The translations under genes and the position numbers were made by a program. 64,000 bases of DNA, from NCBI GenBank assembly GCA_001939145.1, contig LSRX01000082.1:932433-996432 (forward strand). The letters run 5' to 3'. The DNA comes from Symbiodinium microadriaticum. Taxonomy: Eukaryota > Sar > Dinophyceae > Suessiales > Symbiodiniaceae. The first letter of the stretch is position 1, and every line of letters begins with the position of its first letter. Shown in pieces: positions 32,701-44,820 of this stretch. The notes beneath the pieces were generated by a model that searched no databases, was not told the origin of the DNA, and was given only the letters and a program-made list of their open reading frames with translations.

Positions 32701-33010
32701 CCCTGGACTCTGGAGTCATAAACCTTGAGTCAGCTCGAATTAGATTCAAGGTGATGCACGAGCAGTCCCCCTCTTCAGCATCGGGCACATTGCTACTTCA
32801 AAACCCCACTGACACTTTCCCGCCCCCCCNNNNNNNNNNNNNNNNNNNNNNCCGGCTCCCTGCACTCCATAAAAACAAAGACGCGTTGAACCCACATGGG
32901 CCAGACCTTGTCACCGGATGCCAATAGACCTTCGGACGAGATGGCGATAGCATAGATGGCACGCTTGTGGCCTGAACCCAGGGTGTGAAGCTCACAAGCA
33001 TCGGCTCTGA
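29780..33010 (-). CDS. WD40-repeat protein, multi-exon, interrupted by an assembly gap
   Basis: Minus-strand exon segments each carry WD40 blade sequence. From 5' to 3': GHKRAIYAIAISSEGLLASG (~32,975-32,915); LLWQEGVICVWNISAPSRLL (~32,440-32,370); VTALAFADGTLLSGAADNTT with LLWDL (~32,095-32,020); GGFATAAWDGGLRLFG (~31,745-31,680); LDPTLVATASADRRF (~31,035-30,985) and DRTVKIWDVKQQRPLWTLSG (~30,960-30,890); CQVVLYDAESGMVVRRLGRH (~30,290-30,225); and DRRVLLYKATDP (~29,980-29,935). At least seven blades are therefore represented, enough for one beta-propeller. Such proteins scaffold complexes; no specific role is inferable. A 22-N gap falls between the first two segments, so at least one exon may be missing. 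Segments further upstream (~33,900-33,820, DFGHVECTDDKVVAALSGYA) may be its N-terminal part. Confidence 0.82.
32830..32851. other. assembly gap (22 N) beside a C run
   Basis: Unknown bases follow a run of seven C. The gap sits inside the WD40 gene. Confidence 0.99.
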
Positions 33011-33019
33011 GGATTCGGT

Positions 33020-36000
33020 GGGACAGCCTCCCAGATCCACCTATCCAAACCGAAACAGAAATCCGATCCCAATCCCAACCGCGCCTTGCAGCTGCCCAAG
33101 GAAGCCCGGATGCAGGGTTTCATTGGAAGGCTCGAGCTGCTCCTTCAAGCATGGGCTTTGTACTACTGCAGCCTCTTAGCGACGCAACAGGTGTCTCGGC
33201 AACAGCAGGCGGGGCACCGAGCCAGCTCAGTCCGAAAGTTAGAACAACCGGATTAGGTATCAAAGTTGAACCCAAATGCAAACCGACTTGGCGGAAGCCA
33301 AGACCTGGAATGGCAGTCCTTCGGCCGAGTGGAAGCAGCCTTTTCCAGACATTCGCATGCGAACCTGGGTTGAGCAGGCTGGTATGCCGTGCTAGACTGC
33401 ACCTGAAAAAGACACCTCAATCTGCCGGCAAGAAACAAGACCACCGCAAAGAGCAATCGGTGAAGTGACATAGGAACGTAGTTGTGTTCGTGCTCCCGGG
33501 ACTGCCAAGAGAGCTGTATTCTCGTACTGCACTTCAGATCATGTACTTCCTGCAGAGGAGGTGCGTTCGTCATCTCTGGCTATAAAGCTCAAGCAGCTGC
33601 AAACGAGACTGCATGGTAGGACGACCTGGCACACTAATTCCAAGCATGGTAGTGGAAGCTGCCATTTGGCCCAAGATGGCTGCGTGGGCAGCACGGTCAC
33701 GGCTGCAAACACGAAACTGGAACCCGCGAGTTGAAAGAACCTCTTGGATCGCTCAGAATACACTCAGTCTGTTCTTGTCGAGATTTTGGCGAATAGGGAG
33801 CTGCTCTATGTCCTTGCATACCCTGAAAGAGCAGCGACAACCTTGTCATCCGTGCACTCCACATGGCCGAAATCCATTTCAACCTCTGCACCGTGGCTGA
33901 TGGGTTTCGTTCGCTTCTCTGCGTCCCTGCTGAGCAAACTTATCTCTGCATCGGTTGCATGAGCTATGAGTGAGTAGGATAATGCACACGCCTTGCATGA
34001 TGTGCTAACCGTCCCCAAACCGTCCCCAGCCCTATCATTTCCAGTGTGCGTGGTGGCTCCATCCCGGCAAGCCTTCCCACACAGTGCATTCCCATGGGAT
34101 TTGGAAGCCCGTCGTGTCAAGAATCGGTTCAGGACGAGGGCTGGAGCTGGGCAAACCCCAAAGCTTGCGGCGCCCACAGCTCGGCATTATTCCCGCAAGC
34201 TTACGTTCTCTAAAGAACCCCGCTGGAAGCACAGCCATGGTATCGTCCGAACACACATGCTCTCAAACGTGAAATGCTGGGCACAACACGAAACACTACT
34301 GAGCTACTGAAACTCTTCTGTACAGAACGGAAGTTGGAGAACCTGCCCAGGACAACAAATGGGCCCCAAAGATGCATACAAGCCCAACAGTGCTGGGTTC
34401 TGCACTCCCTGGCTGGGAACCTTGGCGAAAGCAACCAGTGAGCCCCCGCATCTTCGCAGACCAGCATTGGGGATTGGCCTGAATGCGCTTACACTACGCC
34501 GTCACTACGCAAGAGGATGTGAACTGGTACTTGGCCAGAGTGCTCTTGCTGACATGCGAAGCTCTGCGAGCACCCAGCTGTTGCAGCCGCTGCATCGAAG
34601 AAGGGAAATGTGCGCTGGCAGGCCTTTTGTGGCAGATCCGCAATTTGAAAGAGATGTCCGAACCCCCCTGTCCCGAAAAGCCGGCGGAGGCCAGGCCTTG
34701 CACCAGGACACGTGGAACATTACGAGCGCGGCCCGGTTCTTGTCGCGCTGGCACGGAAGACGCAGCTTCAGAAAGCTCGTGGGTGATTTCCTCATGAGAT
34801 GCCCAAGGTTGGAGTCAAAGCCCCTGCTCCTCACCTCACGGACTGCGAGCCATCGGCGCAATGCGTCCCATCGCATCGACTATCCGATGCTCAGACAAAC
34901 CATGCCGGACTCGCCTGCCCTTGAAGGAAGCTGTCAAAGGTGTCGCGGGTCCTGCAATCTGCGCAAAAGCATGAGGGCTCGCGTTGACGAAAACACCCTG
35001 TCGTGGGTAATGACGCCAGGAGGGCAAAGCGATGGCGTTCTTGCCTTTCTCTCCTGCAGCATTCAAAATTCCGAGCAGTGATCCCAAAATCCCAATCATA
35101 CTCTGCCGCCTTCGCACACTCTCATGCTGCAGGCGAGAGATACAGAAAGCATTCACAAAATATCTTTCCAGTGAAGCTTGGCATGTAAACTGACATTGCT
35201 TCGGGAAGTGCACAGTGTAGCATGACCCCAGCTCAATCAACACGTCCCAAAATCTATGCCTGTACTGCGCTCTCTCGTCGCAAACTGCAAAATGGCAAAA
35301 TTACAGTGTCATCATGCCACATAGGTGGGACATGCACTGGCGCCTGAAACGATGCTTCTTGAAAGCCTGATGCATTCAGGACGAGCTGCCAAGTACAGGT
35401 GCTTGAATACGAAACTTGAACCCTGCATGCAGCGGAAATCCGTTGCACAGGCAAGAAAGCGCAAGAAACAACACATAGCAAGGCGCCACAAGCGGCCGCT
35501 CGGTTAGCTTCTCTGCAAGATCTTGTGGACAACCGGCATATGGCGATCATAATGCTCATAAGCCAGCCGACTGAGTTGCGCACAAACAGCATAGCAGCGA
35601 GATGCCACCTGTGCCAATACCCATAATGAAAATACCAGGTTAATTGGTCCAGCTTGGCATTATCTACCTCTAAATCTGATCTTGCGAGCATGCCTACTGT
35701 TCACTGCAATAGGTTACAGCCACTCTCTATGCACAAGGATTCACATCCTGAGACCAGACGCTCCAAATTCCGCATGCCACATCTCAGAGCCGTGCCAGCG
35801 CAGCCCCACATGCGCTTCATGCGAACTACGCAGTTTGTACGGCGGTTCAACTTGCGCAACAAGCTGTACATTCTTGCTGAGGGGACCAAACTGAAGCAAC
35901 TGATATCAGACACAGGTCTTCAGTATCGATATAGCTGAGGACAAACCCATCGTGGCCCAAACATTCACTGAGCAACCATGATGCTGTCATGCTGCCGGCG

Positions 36001-38560
36001 TCACATCTAAGTTTGGATGATGGCCGTCTTAGCGTCGCACATCGCACAAGGTAGCATACAACACGCGATCACAAAAAAACCTTGGCGGCATCTCTTCAGC
36101 TGCTGCACTTTGCCGATCCTTCGATCTTGAGCTTAAGCCTCTTCGGCAATAAGCTGAGTACGAGACCATCACTACAGGGGAAAACGATAAAACCTGGAGA
36201 GGGGTGCTGGGCCCCTCCACGCCCATCACACGTCGGTAACACAGTGATTCCGAGAGGATGGATTCTTATGCCCATCTGAACCGCACCACCCCTAAACCCG
36301 CATCCACCGAGCCAGCTCCTGAGTGAATCAGTGTCTCCTGATGCTTGCAGACGAGTAGTGAGGAAAGGGACGCCAAGCGGAAAACTCATCAACTGTTGAG
36401 TAGGTAGCGCTCTTCGTGTGACAGGTCGTTTGATCTACCGTGCCCCCGTGATTCCGTCTTCCAGCTCCTTATTCACCCCTTGCACCATGGCGTCGGGCGG
36501 GTATCTGACAGTCTGGATGTGTTCGAGCCTAGTCTGGCTGGCGTTCAGAGAGCCGAGGTTCCAGTCGTTCGGGGAGCTCACTGAGCACTTTCTGCAGTTT
36601 CGACTGCTTGGTAGAGTGGGAATGGCTGATACTATTGCAGCTGCGGCGGCTTCTTCCGTAATTGCTACACACAGGAGGATGTGGCGCTGATCTCCCACAC
36701 AATAGGCAAGTCTCCTTCGGATGCTGCGAACTTTTTGCCGTGCTTCACAGCACTGTTTGTTTCAGCAGTACGGCGCCGCTTTTGCGAGGCGTCTGAAGAG
36801 TCCTGGACCAAAGATGCAGGAATGCTTTCGTGAAAGGAATGCTGGCTAGTGCGTGTGCTTGAGATTTTTGAAGCTTTCGCTAATTGATGTACCTTGACCA
36901 AGACTCAAGACGTTTCCGTGGATCGAGTTGAGCATGCACTATGCAATGGTTCATGTCGCGATATTCAACACAGAAGCGGCTCTTGCACACCATTCGTCAG
37001 TCTGAGCTCTGCAATTGACATAACTACAGCCGACATCATCGTGCCGCATATCACATAAGATTTCCTTGGAGATTCGTGCATCAACAAACAGCGCAGCTCT
37101 CATGTATCCACACCTGGTCAGATATCAGCATCATGGGCAGCTCGGTCTTTTGCATAAACGATGACGTGCTCATCAAGGCACAGCCCTTCCACAGCGAGCA
37201 GCTAGTAAAGCAGCAACTTCCCAATACCCTGCTGCTACGTGCACTGCTATGGAAGAAGAACCAGGGTGGCTCGTTGGGCCCCTTGGCCAAGTGATTCAAT
37301 GAGAGTTTGGAATCGAACAGGGCCAGGATCTGAACGGAGCTCTTGTGGCCCCCTTTTGTACAGTCAGTCTTTTCATCACTGATTCAAAAAAGCGGACGCA
37401 TGCCTTGCCGCATACCTAAGCAGCCGCCGCGGCTGCTGGCAGCACCGGCATATCCTGACAAACCCAAAGACATCCAAGTCTGGAACGGGCAAGGCTTTCC
37501 GTCTCGCCTGCCTGAGGAAGACCATTGCTCAGCAAGCACGCAGCGGGACCTGTCATGCGAGGTCACAGCTGCACCTGCTTGCCATTGTGGCGGTAGCACG
37601 CAGCCTTCCACAAGGAACAAAGGCAAGAGTGAGACCTAAGTGTCGTCGCACCGACCACGGCGAAATGCAGGTTCGTTGTACGCAACCCCTGAATGCCACA
37701 CTCGCGCCCCGGATGGTCTACTCAGAGGTCATCTCATGCATCAAGGCCACGAGCAGGGACAGCAAGAACGTCATCAGCAGGTATGCGCAGCACACGAATA
37801 CCTGGGCCCAAACATCTGAAGCAGCTGCAAATAAGGAGCCTTGGCTCCTTGATGCTCCTTGCTTCACTTTTGAACTTTTGTTTGCTGCCACGAATTTGCC
37901 GGAGGGCTGACAGCTCGATGGGCTCATCGAGAACATACGCACCAGCAAAGTGTAGAACAAAGAGATTCCTGGCAGAGCTCAAGCACCGTGCATCGTATAT
38001 CCAGGTCGCCACGCGCGATGCCGTGAGGCATAGGCTGGGATCTCTGGGATCCAGGCGACAGGCAGAGCCCGGGGCTGAGCCGCGCGAGGAAGCGCAGCGC
38101 GGACCAGGGCTCCTGCACGGCAGAGGAGCTTGTGAAGGCATCGCAGCACAGCCCCACCAGAGAGAGCCAGTCACCACAACACGCAGGAGCCAACGAAGAA
38201 GCAACCAAGAATCCTATCAGTGCCGTTCGTCGTCACAGTCACTCCTTCCAGGGTGTAGGCTTGGGAAGCACCACCGACTCCCTTCCGGGTGTTGATCGGT
38301 TTCGGGTTTCCCACCCATCATACAAACTTTGCTACGGGCCCATTCTCACACTGAATGAACACAATAGTTGGCGTTGGTGTGTAAAACCCAAACTGGATCT
38401 TCTCCGCATGACATGTATAGTCGATTATAAAATCATAATGTTCAATCAACCCATGGTTTTTCAGCTCCATGATCCGCAGATGCAGTCAGGTTTGGAAGTG
38501 CAGCTGTCTTCGGTCGGTCCGTTCCGTTGTAGAGCGAAGGCGGGATTGAGGTCCTGCCTC
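33020..38560. other. no gene recognised with confidence
   Basis: Minus-strand segments with protein-like composition occur at about 33,910-33,820 (possibly WD40-related), 36,860-36,670 (basic, KKRRRTAETNSAVKHG-like) and 38,060-37,930 (IARGDLDIRCTVLELCQESL). None shows a domain I can name. A perfect small palindrome, AAGGAGCCTTGGCTCCTT, is at about 37,828. Confidence 0.35.
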
Positions 38561-38565
38561 CAAAG

Positions 38566-39190
38566 TCAGGAACAAGGATGAGAAGACACCGACCAATCAG
38601 GCGGTGGCGGGAGATTCCAATAGCGGAGGGGCCGAGCCTGAGCTAGGAGGGGCAGATGTCCTCCTTTCTTCCACTGGCCCAGGCCAACATCTTTGGCTGG
38701 GGTAGACTTTTGGCAGGTCTTTTGGAATATGAACACTACGTCGATCTGCGTGCGTACGCTGCCCTGCACGTACGTGCTGCCCCGACCGCTGCACCACGTG
38801 TTAAGGGCGATCGGCCTGTGAGATTCTACGAATCGCTGTAAAGCCTCATCTTGAAGACTCAACTTGTGCAGTCGGAGTGCTGCACTCGCCTATATCAGGC
38901 CAGGGACAGCGTGTAGCTGGGCATTGAAATCGCCCGCTAATGGCAGCGTGTCCCGTGAAGAGATAGAGCGAAGTGTCGAAGCCGAAGAAACGAGGAATTT
39001 CCATCTGTCTTCTTCGTTCTGCTGTATACCGTTTTTGGTGTTGACCTGGTGTGTTGGTACGCCACGGCGGTGCCGAGCCTTCGCTTTCCCTTTGGGAACA
39101 TGCGCTTGCTTGCCATCGCAGGTGCGATGAGCACTGGTATGTAGCCAAGTTTTGCAGGCCCAGACGTTTTGCATTCCACGACAGCATGCC
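38566..39190 (-). pseudogene. LINE endonuclease-domain remnant
   Basis: On the minus strand this reads as the N-terminal apurinic-type endonuclease of a non-LTR retrotransposon. It starts with MLSWNAKRLGLQNLATY (~39,187, compare the usual 'LSWN.GGL'). Next comes DTLPLAGDFNAQLHAVPG (~38,955-38,900), the catalytic GDFN motif. The last block is LQRFVESHRPIALNTW then VRTQIDVVFI (~38,830-38,735), the 'ALNTW...QIDFV' end of the fold. Frames shift between the blocks and no reverse transcriptase follows, so the copy is internally and 3' truncated. It is in the same orientation as the LINE remnant at 2.9 kb, but is a non-overlapping part of such an element. Confidence 0.78.
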
Positions 39191-39239
39191 TTTAGCGGCC
39201 GCCCCTGGTGCTCTGGTGGAGGTTGCCGCAAGGGAGGCA

Positions 39240-40309
39240 GAGGGAGTGGGGGTGGGTCTAGTTTTAATGCTATTCTACATGATTTTTGTATGCGCGCTGT
39301 TACTGCTAAATGTTCATGCTTTTGCTGTTGTTGCTGTCGATGTTGTGTTACCTTTGCTATAGATTATATCTTTGCCATTGTTGCTGCTGCTTCCTGCTCG
39401 GATGGTGCGCTCGACATTGTGTTGATCTTCTTGCCATTCTTCCAAACGAAATAGTGGTGGTACGAACGACATGGGTTCTCACCACATCACTCAGGGTGAT
39501 GCAGCACCTAGCTCCCAACCTGGGAGTACTCAAGCATACGCTAGCTGCTTCACTCTAGGCATATGACCTTGTTTGCAGAGAAAAGACCATGGCCGACGCT
39601 GCAACGCTGTGTTTGTGCATGACACCGCTATGCATGTGTATCAATATTCATTTGTACAGACGGACAGGCTTGCGATATAGCAAAGACTCGTTTTCGGACA
39701 TTTGAGAAGGCCCATGCCATGACATCACAGAGAAGCAGCAAAATCGGAAAGCCGGAAGCAGTCAAAGAGCATGTCAAAACCCAGCGGAATCGTAAAGATA
39801 ATGTGGTTGAAGAAACCCCAAATTATGGAACCATACAATAGCCCTGAAAGCCATATCCTTTACAGCAGATCATGGATCCACTCCACACAAGAAATCATGA
39901 GCGCGACATCCAAAGTGCTGCAATAAGCGCATCTCGGGACGAGACGATGGGTGGCAAACCCCAAACCCTGTAACGAGTGGCTGGATCCTCAAAACTTTAA
40001 AAACTACGAGGTACTAATGACTTCGCACATGCTTAAACATCTGTCTGGCAGTCTGCATATCAACACGTTTGTTAGTGGCTTCCCAAACGGTCGCCCATGA
40101 TACATATTGAATCTGAGTTTAAGCTACTGGTTTTTAGATCGAATATACAAAGCATGTATAAGACAGTGCTGGTATTTAAATATAATTGCATATATGCATG
40201 TAAATACGCACGCACACACACTCATGCAGCTTGGATTCATACATACCAATTTTCGCGGGTCGATATTAAAATTAGATACAATCGTATTTATCCAAAACCA
40301 ACAATGTGA
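39240..40309. other. non-coding, no gene recognised
   Basis: A GCTGTTGTTGCTG-type short repeat lies near 39,300-39,410. Otherwise it is AT-leaning sequence without supported features. Confidence 0.45.
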
Positions 40310-41290
40310 GCATGTGGATGCTGCGGGTCAATACCCAGTCGAATTGTAGATGTTGTTGATGTTGGACTGGGCAGATATCCATCCGGGTTCAGTTCATTAT
40401 TGCGGGCCAATACTCGTGCAAATTCATTTGTTGTTCTTGTGAGCCGATACGTATCAAAATTCAGCTTCATGTTATGGGCCGATACCCATCCATTTCAACT
40501 TGTCGTTCTTGTGAGTCAATGCCCATCTAAATTCAGGTGCTGGGGTTCGATATCTTTCTAAATTCAAGTTGCGCTCGCTATCATGGGTCAATACCTCTCC
40601 ACTTTGTACCTAGTGATATCGGAACCCAATACCAATCCACATTCACTTCTTGATGTTGTGGGTCACCAGCCTTCTCAATTGACTAAATTTATTTGGGTCG
40701 TCACCTATCTAATGTATGTTTTGTTGGCTATGGGTCAATACCCATCTATATTAATATTCGTGTTGGCAAAGCTCGACAAGAACTGAACTCCATGATCTGC
40801 TGTTGGGTGCCCATGCCCATTCAAAATCAGTTTTGTTGCCGTCTAAATATGGTTCATAGTTCTTTTGGATCACTATTGTACAGCTTGCTGTTCTTTTTAG
40901 ATCACTACCTATCGACATAAAACTAGTTGGTGCTGAGGATCACAGCCGATCCAAACTCCGTTTTCTATGTCGTGGATGAATACCCATCCTACTTCCACGT
41001 AGATCTTGTCTTCTTGTCAATGCCCATCCGAATTTATGTTTTGGTGGGGCATGCCAATATCAATTCAATATTATTGGGGGTCATGCCTATCCATGTTCAA
41101 GTTGTTCTAGCTACAGAACCTTTGCCATCTCAATTCGTTCGTTGTTACATGCCAATACCGTCCAACACCGTTTTTTGTTATGGGTCAATGCCCATCCAAG
41201 TTCACATGTATGGTTGTGGCATGGTATACATCTGGAATCACTGTAATGATATTGTGAGTCCATGCCCATCGGAAATCAAATTGATGTTGC
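40310..41290. repeat. degenerate minisatellite, about 50-65 bp unit
   Basis: A core GGGTCAATACCCATCCAAAT, followed by TTCA and a T/G-rich spacer, recurs about 15-18 times with many substitutions (for example near 40,327, 40,477, 40,584, 40,733, 41,180 and 41,255). The core contains the inverted pair GGGT...ACCC. Long open frames across it are by-products of the repeat. Confidence 0.85.
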
Positions 41291-41603
41291 TGTGAGGCAA
41301 AAAACCGGGCATGCATTGCGTTACACTCTCCAGAACATAACATACAGGCCCCAGTTTTCAGTGGGTCGCATATATACGTCCTTTGTTCCTTTGTCCATGT
41401 CTGGCTTTTTTGCCTTGTTCATCGACACGAGCTGTAGTATTTCACGTGTTGGATGGGCTGAGATTGGGTCGCAGCCTACATCTTTTGTATCTTGTCTGTT
41501 TCTGTTGGCGCAGTCTAGCTACTGGGTCCCGTGTTTTCGTCGGAGAGCTCCGCGCCCCCTCGGTGCGGGGGGGGAACCCACGGAGAGTAGGGAGGGGGGA
41601 GGG

Positions 41604-41604
41604 N

Positions 41605-41658
<54 letters not shown>

Positions 41659-41695
41659 GTATTTTTTTTTTTTTTTTGGGGGGGCGCCCCCCCTT
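41604..41695. repeat. (ATATAC)n microsatellite, poly-T and poly-G/C, with one N
   Basis: One unknown base is followed by about nine ATATAC units, then about 18 T, then G and C runs. This looks like a region of poor sequencing or an assembly join. Confidence 0.9.
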
Positions 41696-41699
41696 CTAG

Positions 41700-42864
41700 G
41701 TTCACGTGTCTATGTAAGAAATCTGCCGTATCCCGTATCCCTGTTATATGTCTTTAAGAATGCAAGCATAACAGCACGCAACACATGAATGACATTAACC
41801 TGGAAATCACGCAAGTCATAATTTACATCTGTTACATAAACCCACAAAACGCAGGCCTCCACAGTGTACTTTTCTGTTCTCAGATACTCTGGCGTGAGGG
41901 ACCCATGCCTCTGGTTCTGAGTCTCCTGCGGCCTGTAAACCCAACGGCAAGCCTTTTTGAAGGCCTTCTTGCGAATGCTCTGATATGAATCTCGGAAATA
42001 AGGCTGTAGCGGGCGTAGCCCCGTGAGGGGCGGTGCCCGCGACCTGGGCTATGCGGTGCAACGCGGTGCATAGTCCTGCTCCGGACGTTGCTCCGGACGT
42101 TAGTGCTGGTGCAAAGGGTGTCGCCATCTGCTGGTTTCGCGAAGTCGAACCTGGGCAGGACGATGCTCCTTTCACCCCGCGGACCGGTGACAAACCTACC
42201 GCCTGCCTCCGTCCGAGCTGTGTGAGCGTTCTTCGAGAGGTCTTGGAATTGGGACTCGGCAGATCACGGCGGCCTGTGGCAGCGGCGCAGACTAAGGCTC
42301 AGTCGAGCGGACAACCCTTACGCTTGGCGAAAGGAGCCTGTTTCGAGCCTCTACAGTTAGCGCCTGAAGCCTGGTTAGCAGCGCTACACTGCCTTCTGGG
42401 ATCCGTGGCGGCTACGACAACAACAACAACGACCACAATGACCACAACCCGAACGACAAACAAATATGCGACGACGAACGAAAAGGCCCTGCTTCAGCAA
42501 GAGGGCGTGCTTCCGAAGGCAGAAGGCTGCTCGGCCAGGCGCTGTACGGGCAAGACAGCCAGAGCCGTCTTCGTGATAGCTTCGACAGAGGTCCCCGCTT
42601 GATATTACTAAGCCGCGTAAACATCGTCACCTCTGCTTGGGGGGCAGTGCAGCCGAGTGCTTGTCACACCAATCAACGCCTCATCCGGCACCACTTCCAG
42701 CACACAAGGGGCCCCCTCCACCAATGGCATTATTCTGGCGCAGGTGGCCTCCGGCAGTGGGAAGAAGCTCGGAAGAAGCCCAAAACTGTGGGCAAATTTG
42801 CACCTGCGAGTGTTCTATCTGCTGGTGTGTTTTGGGTCATTCCGGCGTTCCTTTACTTTACTCG
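41700..42864. other. no gene recognised; left flank of the 300-bp array
   Basis: GC-rich sequence with an open frame on the plus strand (about 42,033-42,602) containing a poly-Thr stretch from an ACAACA run. No motif is recognisable. By position it could be the distal 3' part of the DIRS-like element, which reads leftward through here. Confidence 0.35.
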
Positions 42865-43878
42865 GCATTTGCTGCTAAGCACATTTCCCGCCCTCCACCC
42901 TAAGGAGAGCGTTCGCACAGCTCACTTTTGCCCGTTGCTTCGAGCGCCAGCTTCAGCAGGTCTGCTGGCATCGTCCTCTGCGGTTGCATCGCACTTTCTT
43001 GCGGATGCATGAACAAATAATGTACTGGGTCGGGTGGGTGGGAAAATCGAAACTGGAGCGACAGCTGGCCTCTCAGCCTCGGGCCCAGCCGTCTTATAGA
43101 AGCAGATCCCACTCTACCACCCATGCAGCAGCTCATGCCCCTCATGCATTTCATGCATTACAAGGCATCTGCTGCTAAGCACATTTCCCGCCCTCCACCC
43201 TAAGGAGAGCGTTCGCACAGCTCACTTTTGCCCGTTGCTTCGAGCGCCAGCTTCAGCAGGTCTGCTGGCATCGTCCTCTGCGGTTGCATCGCACTTTCTT
43301 GCGGATGCATGAACAAATAATGTACTGGGTCGGGTGGGTGGGAAAATCGAAACTGGAGCGACAGCTGGCCTCTCAGCCTCGGGCCCAGCCGTCTTATAGA
43401 AGCAGATCCCACTCTACCACCCATGCAGCAGCTCATGCCCCTCATGCATTTCATGCATTACAAGGCATCTGCTGCTAAGCACATTTCCCGCCCTCCACCC
43501 TAAGGAGAGCGTTCGCACAGCTCACTTTTGCCCGTTGCTTCGAGCGCCAGCTTCAGCAGGTCTGCTGGCATCGTCCTCTGCGGTTGCATCGCACTTTCTT
43601 GCGGATGCATGAACAAATAATGTACTGGGTCGGGTGGGTGGGAAAATCGAAACTGGAGCGACAGCTGGCCTCTCAGCCTCGGGCCCAGCCGTCTTATAGA
43701 AGCAGATCCCACTCTACCACCCATGCAGCAGCTCATGCCCCTCATGCATTTCATGCATTACAAGGCATCTGCTGCTAAGCACATTTCCCGCCCTCCACCC
43801 TAAGGAGAGCGTTCGCACAGCTCACTTTTGCCCGTTGCTTCGAGCGCCAGCTTCAGCAGGTCTGCTGGCATCGTCCTC
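42865..43878. repeat. 300-bp tandem repeat, 3.4 perfect copies
   Basis: Copies begin at about 42,865, 43,165, 43,465 and 43,765. Compared line by line, copies 1-3 are identical apart from the first few bases, and the fourth stops after 114 bp at the edge of the inserted transposon. On the minus strand each unit includes a block (GCAAGAAAGTGCGATGCAAC) nearly identical to the 3' end of the tyrosine-recombinase gene at 58,361-58,385, with the reading frame continuing to a stop. The array is therefore built from the 3' end of the DIRS-like element. Identical short open frames in each unit are not taken as genes. Confidence 0.93.
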
Positions 43879-43879
43879 A

Positions 43880-43904
43880 CTTTTATGGGCCTGGGCGTTA
43901 GTAA
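43880..43904 (+). repeat. left terminal inverted repeat
   Basis: The repeat begins CTTTTATGGGCCTGGG and ends GTTAGTAA. It is the inverted match of 58,334-58,358 with a single difference (C against T at position 17). A weaker subterminal match containing GTAACTAGTT continues inward on both sides. Confidence 0.9.
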
Positions 43905-44820
43905 GTTGATGAACATGTTAGAAGAGAAAGTAACAATGTAGTAACTAGTTTCTAAGTATATTGTAAGTATGTTCCAAGAATGTTGTAATTATATATAAAC
44001 CTCGTCGAATGTTATAGCAGTTATTATCTTTTTCTTAAATTATACGTATCATGCTGTATCTATGTTAGTTAGTATCTTTTTTCATTGCTTATCATGGTCG
44101 TTTTGTCACATGTGTTTCAACGAAACGGAATCATGAAATCATGTTTTTTTCATTGGAAGCACTTGGATTTCCGAAAGTAAATTTTGTGGGGCCAGAAAAC
44201 GGTATATGCAAGGTTCCTTTTGAAAAGAAGCTTCCATGCCGGCATGGCACAAGCACAGGGCCATGCATGTAAGATTTTTTGTTTGATTTCGCCGACGGCG
44301 ATTTGGTTGCAGCAGTATGGCCGAATCAGGTCATCAGGCTTTGTGGTATGTGATATTCAGTACTTGGGAGTGGCATGCCGCTGGGACAGATGTGACAGGC
44401 TGCAGGGACAGCATGTGCATTTTTTCGTAGGCATGTCGATGAAAAGACATGCAGGGTCATAAGCCATCCTGGCTCCGGAGATTAAGTGGCAGCGGGCATG
44501 TTGAAGTCAGAAAGGCAGGGCAAGCATATGTTGCTGCATTTGGCATACCGTGCGATCGTATCTTTTGCCGAGGGTACTTTCGCTTCATGCGGGGATGTGC
44601 ATCATCCCAATGGCGATTGTTGTTCCGAAAAGAACTGTTATGCGATTAGCGGTGGATGTATCGAAGCCATTACGTGGCTGGTTCCTGCATGGCAGATATG
44701 AGAAACTTTGGATGAAGCTGTGTTTAGCTGTCTCCGCAGGTTGAAATGTGTATGCTGCAAATTTCAGTTCTCGAAGTGTTCTGAGTGTTTCTTGTAGTCT
44801 TTTGCACCGGCCTTGGAAGC
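43905..44820 (+). other. AT-rich subterminal region and gene A upstream region
   Basis: The sequence is markedly AT-richer than the rest of the element for the first 200 bp, with short repeats of GTAACTAGTT and TGTTAGTTAGTA types. No coding segment is supported before 44,821. Promoter elements cannot be recognised. Confidence 0.5.

Noticed and set aside
41604..41695. A long open frame across the ATATAC repeat
   Set aside because: It contains an unknown base and is simple-sequence DNA beside homopolymers, probably a poor assembly join.
42000..42080. GC-rich hairpin-like patch considered as a tRNA
   Set aside because: No T-loop consensus or acceptor stem could be drawn. I found no tRNA or rRNA gene in the window.
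42900..43778. Identical 84- and 64-residue open frames repeated three times
   Set aside because: They are created by the 300-bp tandem unit. The frame that matters in the unit is the recombinase C-terminus, which is different.
42865..43878. CRISPR-like array
   Set aside because: Units are 300 bp and identical throughout, with no short repeat/unique spacer structure, and the genome is eukaryotic.
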